In this document: positions 7,576 through 14,759 of the stretch, in pieces | Layout: the number at the start of each line of letters is the position of its first letter | Position numbering within the stretch: the first letter of the stretch is position 1 | The notes under the pieces: generated by a model | Told to the model about the DNA's origin: nothing | Seen by the model: only the letters and a program-made list of their open reading frames with translations | The model's database searches: none | NCBI RefSeq assembly: GCF_008124785.1 | Contig: NZ_VNHU01000014.1 | Coordinates: 1-47,294, forward strand | Length of the DNA stretch: 47,294 nucleotides | From: Aquimarina intermedia | GTDB lineage: Bacteria; Bacteroidota; Bacteroidia; Flavobacteriales; Flavobacteriaceae | Reading direction: 5' to 3' | Made by a program: the position numbers and the translations under genes

Positions 7576-9363
7576 TTAATGTGTTGCCTGTCCCGCATTG
7601 TTGGGTAAACGAATGTGCTCTACAATCTCTTGTACATCTTGAGGTGGTGGGGCTGTAACATAGGAAACTGAAAGAGAAACAAGAAAGTTTATAATCATAG
7701 CTACCGCTCCAAATCCTTCAGGAGAGATACCGAACCACCATTCGCTGGGCGGTGGTAGAGTTTCATCAAACCAACCCAATTTGTATTTTATCATATACAA
7801 AAGCATACATAAAATTCCTACAATCATACCTGCTATGGCTCCCTCTTTGTTCATGCGTTTATAAAATATACCTAATACAATGGCCGGAAAAAAGGAGGCC
7901 GCGGCAAGGCCAAATGCCAAGGCTACAACCGCCGCCACAAATCCAGGTGGGTTGATCCCAAAATAGCCAGCCACGCAGACTGCTGCAACAGCAGACAAAC
8001 GCGCAGCAATAAGTTCTCCTTTTTCAGAAATACTAGGTTTGATCATTTTTTTGATGAGATCATGAGAAACAGAAGAAGAAATAACAAGAAGAAGTCCTGC
8101 TGCCGTTGATAAGGCTGCTGCTAATCCTCCGGCAGCTACTAAAGCAATTACCCAGTTAGGTAATTTGGCAATCTCAGGATTTGCTAATACCATGATATCT
8201 CTATCTACAAAAAGTTCATTTTGAGTGGATGCGTTACTATTGGATATAACACGTTCTCCATTGCTCCCTCTATTCTTACCGTCAAATACAGGCTTATTTT
8301 TGTTTCCTTCGACTGCACTTCCATTGCTGTATTGAACTTTACCATCATTATTCTTGTCAACCCAACCCAAAAGACCGGTATCCTCCCAATTCTTAAACCA
8401 TACCGGCAATTCCTGATAGGCTTTATTATTTACTGATTCTATAAGATTTGTTTTCGCAAATACAGCAACCGCTGGAGCAGTTGTATATAAAATTGCGATT
8501 AAGAACAAGGCATACCCTGCTGATTTTCGGGCATCCTTTACTCGTTTAACAGTAAAAAAACGAACAATTACATGAGGTAAACCTGCTGTACCCACCATTA
8601 AGGCTAAAGTTATGGCAAAAACATCCAAAATTGATTTTGAACCGTCGGTATACGCTGAAAACCCTAATTCCGTACTTAATCCGTCCAATTTATCTAACAA
8701 ATATACTCCGGACCCATCGGCTACCGTATCACCGAATCCGAGTTGTGGGATTGGATTACCTGTCATTTGTATGGATATAAAAATAGCAGGAACCATAAAG
8801 GCAAAAATAAGGACACAATATTGTGCTACCTGTGTATACGTTATACCTTTCATCCCACCCAAAACTGCGTAAAATAGTACGATAATCATTCCTATAATAA
8901 CTCCCGTATTTATTTCTACTTCCAAAAAACGGGAAAAAACAATTCCCACGCCACGCATCTGTCCGGCAACATAGGTAAAAGAAACTAATAACGCACAAAA
9001 TACCGCCACCGATCGGGCTGTTTTAGAATAGTATCGGTCACCGATAAAATCGGGAACCGTGAATTTTCCGAATTTCCTTAGGTAGGGTGCCAAGAGTAAT
9101 GCCAAAAGTACATATCCACCAGTCCATCCCATCAGATACACTGCACCATCATATCCGGCAAAAGCAATTATACCTGCCATGGAGATAAAGGAAGCTGCAC
9201 TCATCCAATCGGCGGCGGTAGCCATTCCATTTGCAAGTGGAGATACGCCCCCACCAGCTACGTAAAACTCTTTGGTTGAACCTGCTCGAGACCAAATTGC
9301 AATTCCAATATATAAAGCAAAGGTGACCCCTACCAAAATATAAGTCCATATTTGAACGCTCAT
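7576..9363 (-). CDS. Sodium:solute symporter, VC_2705 subfamily (acetate permease-like large subunit)
   Basis: This 595-residue inner-membrane SLC5 transporter has the family's repeated helices and motifs such as MATAADWMSAASFISMAG (about 47-64) and GGMKGITYTQVAQY (169-182). An extra-membrane insertion of about 90 residues (roughly 305-400) marks the VC_2705 subfamily, which pairs with a small DUF4212 subunit; that subunit is encoded immediately upstream here. The insertion contains DKNNDGKVQY (336-345), which resembles an EF-hand or dockerin calcium loop. Its place in an operon with acs and a CrbS-like kinase makes acetate or another short carboxylate the likely substrate, but substrate identity is inferred. 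Confidence 0.92.
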   Translation of the reverse strand: MSVQIWTYILVGVTFALYIGIAIWSRAGSTKEFYVAGGGVSPLANGMATAADWMSAASFISMAGIIAFAGYDGAVYLMGWTGGYVLLALLLAPYLRKFGKFTVPDFIGDRYYSKTARSVAVFCALLVSFTYVAGQMRGVGIVFSRFLEVEINTGVIIGMIIVLFYAVLGGMKGITYTQVAQYCVLIFAFMVPAIFISIQMTGNPIPQLGFGDTVADGSGVYLLDKLDGLSTELGFSAYTDGSKSILDVFAITLALMVGTAGLPHVIVRFFTVKRVKDARKSAGYALFLIAILYTTAPAVAVFAKTNLIESVNNKAYQELPVWFKNWEDTGLLGWVDKNNDGKVQYSNGSAVEGNKNKPVFDGKNRGSNGERVISNSNASTQNELFVDRDIMVLANPEIAKLPNWVIALVAAGGLAAALSTAAGLLLVISSSVSHDLIKKMIKPSISEKGELIAARLSAVAAVCVAGYFGINPPGFVAAVVALAFGLAAASFFPAIVLGIFYKRMNKEGAIAGMIVGILCMLLYMIKYKLGWFDETLPPPSEWWFGISPEGFGAVAMIINFLVSLSVSYVTAPPPQDVQEIVEHIRLPNNAGQATH

Positions 9364-9404
9364 AATTCTATCTTTAAGTTGTTAGTGAAAATTGTATTTA
9401 TAAA

Positions 9405-9668
9405 TCAATCCTTATCGTATCCATATTTTTTATCCAACTTGTTCATCAAACGAACATAGACAAATATCAAAATGACAAATACATAAATCGAACCTTGCTG
9501 AGCAAACCAAAAACCAAGTCTGAAGCCTCCCAAACGAATCTCATTTAAGGCATCTTTAAACAAAATACCTGCGCCGTAGGATACCAAGAACCATATAGTT
9601 AAAAGTATAAACAGGTATCTTACATTTTCTTTCCAATAGGCGGTAGCCTTTTTTTGTACATCTGACAT
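9405..9668 (-). CDS. DUF4212 symporter small subunit
   Basis: This 87-residue protein has two membrane helices (about 19-38 and 52-70). It carries the features of the small subunit of VC_2705-type sodium/solute symporters, including an N-terminal AYWKENVRYL and a strongly conserved-looking GFRLGFWFAQQGSIYVFV. The gene is 41 bases upstream of the large symporter subunit gene and 11 bases downstream of the porin gene, consistent with one transcript. It probably stabilises or assembles the transporter in the inner membrane. Confidence 0.92.
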   Translation of the reverse strand: MSDVQKKATAYWKENVRYLFILLTIWFLVSYGAGILFKDALNEIRLGGFRLGFWFAQQGSIYVFVILIFVYVRLMNKLDKKYGYDKD

Positions 9669-9679
9669 AGTGGTATATT

Positions 9680-10912
9680 TTATAAATAAATCATTGCTTG
9701 AAGTGTGATCAGCCCTATAGCATCTCCATCTCCGTACTTTGTATTCTTATATTCTAAAGTTAATTTTGAGTTATGACCATTCATATACATATTAGCTCCC
9801 AATCCAAACGTAGTAGCGTTATCATCGATACGATCTATAGTACGTAAACTGAGAGATGTGTAGGGTTGAAATTTTAGTTTCTTGTCTGTATTTGGGATTA
9901 CATATCCAACATGTCCATACACCATGGATCCGGTTTCATAGGTTTGTCCCAGCGTATAGTTATCACCGTAATTGTTATTTTGATAGGTAGCATAGGCAGT
10001 CAGCGCAGAACCATTATCCCCAAGAGGTGTATCATAAAATGCATCAACTGCAAATATTGCCACATCTTCTCCGGTTAACAACCCATCCGCTTCAGCCGAA
10101 ACACTTCCATCAGAATGGTAAAAAAAACCTGCTCCGAGAGAAAAGACTTTTTTGGTTCCCAGATAAGAGCCTACTTTATACGGTAAGAAATTAGATTCCT
10201 GATCAAGAAACTGATATTCAAAATAACCGGCAAAATTTTTACCTGCATCTTTCGATCCCAGTAACCTTCTTCCGGCATAAATTGGACTCCCTCCGGCTTC
10301 GGGAACCGCTTGATCCTGTAAATTATTAGTAATCGCCTCATTGACTGATACACGATACTGTAGTTTCCCAAAAGAACCTTTGAAGAAAATACCTATATGG
10401 CGGGCAAATTGATCAGAAAGACCGATAGTAGCCCAGGATTGTCTGTTATTATCCAGCGTAAGAAGGTTTAAAGTACCTTGATTATTGAGCCTGGATATAC
10501 CATTCCAATAATGTAAACCTCCACCTATAGCATGATCTGCTCCCAAGCTATATTGAAGATACACATCATGAAAAAACAACTGTGAACTTTCTCCTAAGCC
10601 TGTAGGACTTTGGTTGTTCGCATTTAAACTATTAAGTCCAAAATGTGTTAAGATCAGAAAATCTTTACTTATTTGAGAATACATCAAAACACGTGCACGG
10701 CGTATACTAAAATTTGTAGTACTTACATCATCGGGAACATCCTCATTGTATTGAGCCCAAAACTGTGCCCATGATAAGATTCTAAAATATTTTGTTCCTT
10801 CTTCATTTAATTTCACCTTGAGCCCTCCTGTATAATCAGCGGATCCTTGAGAAAAATTTTGGAGAGGAATTAAGCAACAGAGTATGCAAAAATAAACCAG
10901 ATTTTTTTTCAT
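9680..10912 (-). CDS. Outer-membrane porin-like beta-barrel protein
   Basis: The N-terminus is a signal peptide (MKKNLVYFCILCCLIPLQNF, cut after about SQG). The remaining 390 residues show alternating amphipathic strands rich in Gly, Tyr and Asn, as in outer-membrane barrels: RILSWAQFWAQYNEDV, NFSIRRARVLMYSQI, GAGFFYHSDG, and a final strand LITLQAMIYL. It resembles phosphate-selective or general porins of Bacteroidota in layout. As the first gene of the acetate module it could let acetate or related anions through the outer membrane. That role rests on gene order only. Confidence 0.8.
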   Translation of the reverse strand: MKKNLVYFCILCCLIPLQNFSQGSADYTGGLKVKLNEEGTKYFRILSWAQFWAQYNEDVPDDVSTTNFSIRRARVLMYSQISKDFLILTHFGLNSLNANNQSPTGLGESSQLFFHDVYLQYSLGADHAIGGGLHYWNGISRLNNQGTLNLLTLDNNRQSWATIGLSDQFARHIGIFFKGSFGKLQYRVSVNEAITNNLQDQAVPEAGGSPIYAGRRLLGSKDAGKNFAGYFEYQFLDQESNFLPYKVGSYLGTKKVFSLGAGFFYHSDGSVSAEADGLLTGEDVAIFAVDAFYDTPLGDNGSALTAYATYQNNNYGDNYTLGQTYETGSMVYGHVGYVIPNTDKKLKFQPYTSLSLRTIDRIDDNATTFGLGANMYMNGHNSKLTLEYKNTKYGDGDAIGLITLQAMIYL

Positions 10913-11029
10913 GACTAGTAAGATTTGATTTAGCGTGTGAGTTGTAAATCAACATGATATACAGGATTAAAAGTCATGAAATCTAAATACTAAAAAAAAA
11001 TCAATATAGTTTTTTGCTAAATAGGATAG

Positions 11030-11449
11030 TTATTCTTTAAAACGCTCCCATTTAATTAGCATAAATTTATCACCAAGTTCGGTAACAATAACCCCTGCTC
11101 CCTTGATATTTTCAGGGTTAGTAAAGAATTTGGAAAGTTCTGAAGGATTCAGAATCTTATAGGTAGGATGATATTCTGATTTGTACGGTCTTTTAATACC
11201 ATACTTTTTTACCCAATTCATGATACTTACGTGAGACACTCCCAAAATTCGTTCTATTTCACGATAGGATAAGCCTTCAAGATATAGCTGTAATGCCTTG
11301 TTTACATAATATTCGTCAATTCTTTTACCAAGCTTATTTACCGTGAAGTAATACTTGCAGACTTTACAGCGGTAGCGCTGCCTGTCCTTGACAATTCCGC
11401 TTTTCACAAAACTAAGAGATCCACAATTAGGACAGTTCTCAACAATCAT
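11030..11449 (-). CDS. Zinc-ribbon/HTH protein derived from an IS1/IS1595-type transposase N-terminus
   Basis: This 139-residue protein has a four-cysteine zinc ribbon (Cys6, Cys9, Cys28, Cys31: CPNCG and CKVCK). A helix-turn-helix follows at about 55-85 (EGLSYREIERILGVSHVSIM), like the InsA part of IS1-family transposases. The C-terminal 50 residues (for example GVIVTELGDKFMLIKWERF) show no DDE nuclease residues. No terminal inverted repeats were seen around the gene. It is therefore more likely a domesticated DNA-binding protein than a live transposase. It is 117 bases upstream of the acetate module on the same strand, so it could be the module's transcription factor; this is inference. Confidence 0.75.
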   Translation of the reverse strand: MIVENCPNCGSLSFVKSGIVKDRQRYRCKVCKYYFTVNKLGKRIDEYYVNKALQLYLEGLSYREIERILGVSHVSIMNWVKKYGIKRPYKSEYHPTYKILNPSELSKFFTNPENIKGAGVIVTELGDKFMLIKWERFKE

Positions 11450-11853
11450 CTATACTTATTTTGCATAAATATACCAATTTAGCAATATAATATTTTTAAA
11501 GAATTTATTAATTTAATTAGATATCTCTAAAAAATACCCCAAAGTCTTAACCTATACATACGCAGATTGAAAAATTACAGCGTTCTTACTCAATGCTATG
11601 TTAAAAGCTATTTCCACTACCATTCAATTCAAATAATTACTACAATGAACTGCGTATTTCCATTTTATGATAGATACTTTTTATAGAAGGATAAGAATTA
11701 TAATACAAAATGACTTTGAAGTTCAACTATCAATTGGAGGGTTCTCCGTAAGTCCATAGCTAAGTTAAATTTATACTAAACTATAAGGTTTTCAACGGTT
11801 TTTAAAGAGATTCTATAGTAATTTGTATAAAAATTTACAAAAAAATAAACTAT
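11450..11853. other. AT-rich spacer without a recognised gene
   Basis: This 404-base stretch separates the divergent zinc-ribbon/HTH and dps genes. I see no open frame with coding character, no tRNA-like fold and no strong terminator. A near-match -7 element (TATATTTA, minus strand, 11475-11468) could serve the zinc-ribbon gene. For dps only a loose match (TAGTAATTTG, near 11816-11825) was found. The small hairpin GGAGGGTTCTCC (11736-11747) is too short to mean much. Confidence 0.5.
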
Positions 11854-12348
11854 ATGAATTATTTAAATTTAGATGCAGATAAGACTTCAGAAACGGTAAA
11901 AGAACTAAATACCCTGTTGGCTGATTATCATTTATACTATCAAAAATTAAGAAATTTTCACTGGAATATTCTGGGAAAAAATTTCTTTGATCTTCATGTG
12001 CAGTTTGAAGCTATGTATGACGATGCTAAAATAAAGGTTGATGAGATTGCAGAGCGTATCCTTACACTTAGATATCAACCTGTGAGTAATTATTCGGAGT
12101 ATTTGAAGCAATCCAATTTAAAAGAATCTAGTTCTGATTTGAGTGACGAAAAGATGATTTCTACATTACTGGAAGATCATGGTGCAATTCTCAAACAAAT
12201 GAGTAAAGTTGTAAAAACTGCGGATGATGCGAGTGATGAAGGTACTATAGATCTAGTTGGGGGTTATATTAGAGAACTGGAAAAAACCAGTTGGATGCTG
12301 GATGCATGGAGAATGAAAACCGGTGATACTATGCAAGTTTCAAAATAG
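11854..12348 (+). CDS. dps: Dps-family DNA-binding/ferritin-like protein
   Basis: The 164-residue four-helix protein belongs to the Dps/ferritin group. It forms a 12-subunit shell that oxidises and stores iron and limits peroxide damage. The inter-subunit ferroxidase ligands are all present with E. coli Dps spacing: His36 (NFHWNI), His48 and Glu52 (DLHVQFE), Asp63 and Glu67 (VDEIAERI). The lysine-rich N-terminal tail that gives E. coli Dps its DNA binding is not obvious, so protection may be mainly by iron handling. The gene is 18 bases upstream of an MscS channel gene on the same strand, suggesting a stress-related operon. Confidence 0.93.
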   Translation: MNYLNLDADKTSETVKELNTLLADYHLYYQKLRNFHWNILGKNFFDLHVQFEAMYDDAKIKVDEIAERILTLRYQPVSNYSEYLKQSNLKESSSDLSDEKMISTLLEDHGAILKQMSKVVKTADDASDEGTIDLVGGYIRELEKTSWMLDAWRMKTGDTMQVSK

Positions 12349-12366
12349 AATAGACAAAATAGACAC

Positions 12367-13284
12367 ATGATATTACTACAAGAAGAAGAAAACACTTCAG
12401 CTACATTCAAAATTAGTGATTCCGTTGAAAATCTGACTGATAAGTTGGAGGGTTGGTTAGACGGTTTAATTCTCATTCTGCCCAATTTAATTTTGGCCAT
12501 TTTAGTTTTTCTTTTATTTCTTTTGGCAGCCAAATATCTTGGAAGATTGTTACGTAATGTCATTTTAAGTAGAATACGTCAAGAATCTATAAAAAGTATT
12601 GCGATTAGGGTGATAAAAAGTATTGTTATCCTAATCGGCTTTTTTATAGCACTTGGTTTATTAAACCTTGATAAAGTACTGACCTCTGTGCTTGCAGGAG
12701 CAGGTGTGATTGGTTTGGCTATCGGCTTGGCCTTGCAAGGAACTCTAAACAATACCTTTTCTGGTGTTATTCTTAGTTTTTTACCGAGAATTGAACTCGG
12801 TGATTGGGTAGAAACCAATGGCTTTGCAGGGAAAGTTGAAGATATTAATTTAAGGAGTATTGTAATTCGACAAGCGGATAACAATTTTGTCATGATACCG
12901 AATGCAAAGATAATCGAAGAGCCCTTTGTCAACTACTCTCAAACTAGTCGATCTCGGGTTATCATTTCTTGCGGAGTAGGATATTCAAGTGATTTGGAAA
13001 GGGTAGCTCAATTAACTACAGAAACTATTGATAACCTTTTTAAACAAAACAAAAATGAAGATGTCGAATTTTTCTTTCAAGAATTTGGAGATAGCTCTAT
13101 TAATTTTATCGTTAGGTTTTGGACAGATATTAGGAATAAGAAAGAAGTATTAGCTGCTCAACATAGAGGGATCATCGCTATAAAACGGGCTTTTGATAAA
13201 GAAGGTATTAATATTCCGTTCCCTATTAGAACCATTGATTTTTCAAATAAACTTTCACTTACGCCAACAAACAATGATCAGTAA
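12367..13284 (+). CDS. MscS-type mechanosensitive channel
   Basis: This 305-residue inner-membrane channel would open under membrane tension and release solutes on osmotic downshock. Two membrane helices (about 34-58 and 82-100) precede the Gly/Ala-rich pore helix (104-138, LAGAGVIGLAIGLALQGTLN). The MscS beta domain follows (LGDWVETNGFAGKVEDINLR, then MIPNAKIIEEPFVNYS) and a C-terminal alpha/beta cage. The length is normal for small MscS proteins. It follows dps closely and is followed five bases later by a lipoprotein gene, so the three are probably co-transcribed. Confidence 0.93.
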   Translation: MILLQEEENTSATFKISDSVENLTDKLEGWLDGLILILPNLILAILVFLLFLLAAKYLGRLLRNVILSRIRQESIKSIAIRVIKSIVILIGFFIALGLLNLDKVLTSVLAGAGVIGLAIGLALQGTLNNTFSGVILSFLPRIELGDWVETNGFAGKVEDINLRSIVIRQADNNFVMIPNAKIIEEPFVNYSQTSRSRVIISCGVGYSSDLERVAQLTTETIDNLFKQNKNEDVEFFFQEFGDSSINFIVRFWTDIRNKKEVLAAQHRGIIAIKRAFDKEGINIPFPIRTIDFSNKLSLTPTNNDQ

Positions 13285-13288
13285 GAAA

Positions 13289-14152
13289 ATGAACCGAATA
13301 AAAACCACAGTGCTTTTTATATTTATTGCTATTGCAGGAAGTTGTCAAAAATATGGGGATTTAGTTAAGATCAACCAATTATCTACAGCTATACAAGAGA
13401 TTTCAGGGATTGCAAAAATACCTCAGGATGATTATATATACGCGATTAATGATTCTGGTAACGACAATATTTTATATGCCTTGGATGAAACCGGGGATGT
13501 TGTAAAAGAAATTAAACTCGTTAATACTGTTAATATAGACTGGGAGGCGATGGCTTCTGACAAAGATGGAAATGTCTATATCGGAGATTTTGGAAACAAT
13601 CGGAATGATCGAAAAGACCTGGCCATTTATAAAGTTTCTAATGTGTTTGATCAACAGTCAGGAAATGCAACGGCGATAAAAACAACCTTTTCTTTTGAGG
13701 ATCAAAAAAAATTTCCTCCTAAAAAGGATAAGAGAAATTTTGACGTAGAAGCCTTTTTCTATTTTAATCAGAATTTTTATTTGTTTACGAAAAACAGAGC
13801 AAAAAACTTTGACGGTACTACTAAACTATACAAAGTTCCGGCAACGGCAGGAGCATATGAAGCAAAACTGATCGGGACATATGAAACGTGTAATGATGAC
13901 AATGATTGCTTTGTTACGGGTGCTGCAATAAACCCCGAGAATGACACCGTAGTACTTCTTACTTATGACAAACTGTTCTTTTTCAAAAACTTTGAAGGAG
14001 ACAATTTTCTAGAAGGTGACGTAGAGAAAATTCAGTTAGAACATCGGTCACAAAAGGAAGGTGTTTGTTTTAAAAATAAAACTACTTTATTTATAATTGA
14101 CGAGGGACGTGGTCGATCAGGAGGAAATCTGTATGAGTATCCTCTCAAATAA
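13289..14152 (+). CDS. Lipoprotein with a predicted beta-propeller (SdiA-regulated-like)
   Basis: I chose the ATG at 13289 because it gives a compact lipoprotein signal (MNRIKTTVLFIFIAIAGSC) five bases after the MscS stop. Upstream in-frame starts at 13274 and 13193 overlap the MscS gene. The mature part has repeated blade-like strands with ISGIAKIP, YAINDSGNDN, DWEAMASDKDGNVYIGDFG and EGVCFKNKTTLFIIDEG. This pattern is common in Bacteroidota exported propeller proteins and resembles the SdiA-regulated family. The protein is probably anchored in the outer or inner membrane facing the periplasm. No enzyme residues are recognisable; ligand or role unknown. Confidence 0.8.
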   Translation: MNRIKTTVLFIFIAIAGSCQKYGDLVKINQLSTAIQEISGIAKIPQDDYIYAINDSGNDNILYALDETGDVVKEIKLVNTVNIDWEAMASDKDGNVYIGDFGNNRNDRKDLAIYKVSNVFDQQSGNATAIKTTFSFEDQKKFPPKKDKRNFDVEAFFYFNQNFYLFTKNRAKNFDGTTKLYKVPATAGAYEAKLIGTYETCNDDNDCFVTGAAINPENDTVVLLTYDKLFFFKNFEGDNFLEGDVEKIQLEHRSQKEGVCFKNKTTLFIIDEGRGRSGGNLYEYPLK

Positions 14153-14176
14153 GCCATAAACAATTTTAGAGATATA

Positions 14177-14213
14177 AAAGAGCTCTGAATCACAATCATC
14201 TGTCAGGCTCTTT
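14177..14213. terminator. Hairpin terminator between convergent genes
   Basis: Arms AAAGAGCTCTGA (14177-14188) and TCAGGCTCTTT (14203-14213) pair with one bulged base. The hairpin overlaps the last codons of the acetyltransferase pseudogene. A run of T follows shortly after on the plus strand (ATTTTTTAT), so it could end transcription from the lipoprotein gene and possibly from the other direction. Confidence 0.6.
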
Positions 14214-14753
14214 GCTATTTTTTATGCCGTCCCAGTCTTCTTTTAGAATTGCAAAAATGTAAGCATCAGACCAGCCTGATTTAAATGGTAATACTTTTCT
14301 TTTTCTTCCTTCTCTCACAAATCCAGACTTTTCTAAAACTCGTACTGAACCTATATTCTCACAGGCCCATCCTGCTTCGATACGATGTAAGTTAAGTTTT
14401 GCGAAACCAAATCTTATGATTTCTTGAGTTACTTCGGTTCCGAATCTTTTTCTCCATTGTTCCGGCATAAATTTATACCATACTTCTCCCCTTTTATATT
14501 TTGAATTACCAAGTTGTAGCCCAATAATTCCTATAAACTCTTTTGTGATTTTATTTTCAATAATAAAACCATGAAACTAGGCAGCCTCTATCTTTATAAT
14601 CCAATGAGATAAAATTTGTGAAGTAACCTCTATAGACTCTGGTATGCCTAGTGTGTTATAGTGATCAACTGCTTCGACAGTATGCAATTCATATATAGAA
14701 TGAATATTCTCCTTGTCTATTAATCGCAAGGTATTGCTATTGGTTTGTAGCAT
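14196..14753 (-). pseudogene. GNAT-family (RimJ-like) acetyltransferase interrupted by an amber codon
   Basis: Reading from ATG at 14753 gives MLQTNSNTLRLIDKENIHSI and so on for 58 codons, then TAG (14579-14577). The same frame continues with FHGFIIENKITKEFIGIIGL and runs to a natural stop at 14196. The total of 185 residues is normal for RimJ/GNAT acetyltransferases. The acetyl-CoA region (QEIIRFGFAKLNLHRIEAGW) and the typical NIGSVRVLEKSGFVREGRKR are intact downstream of the stop. One C-to-T change (CAG to TAG) would explain the break. The ATG is six bases past the stop of the large metallophosphoesterase gene, suggesting the two were co-transcribed. An internal ATG at 14468 could yield a 90-residue fragment, unlikely to be active alone. 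Confidence 0.8.
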
Positions 14754-14759
14754 TTTTAA

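Noticed and set aside
11030..11449. Complete insertion sequence around the zinc-ribbon/HTH gene
   Set aside because: No terminal inverted repeats or target duplications were seen and the DDE catalytic part is missing.
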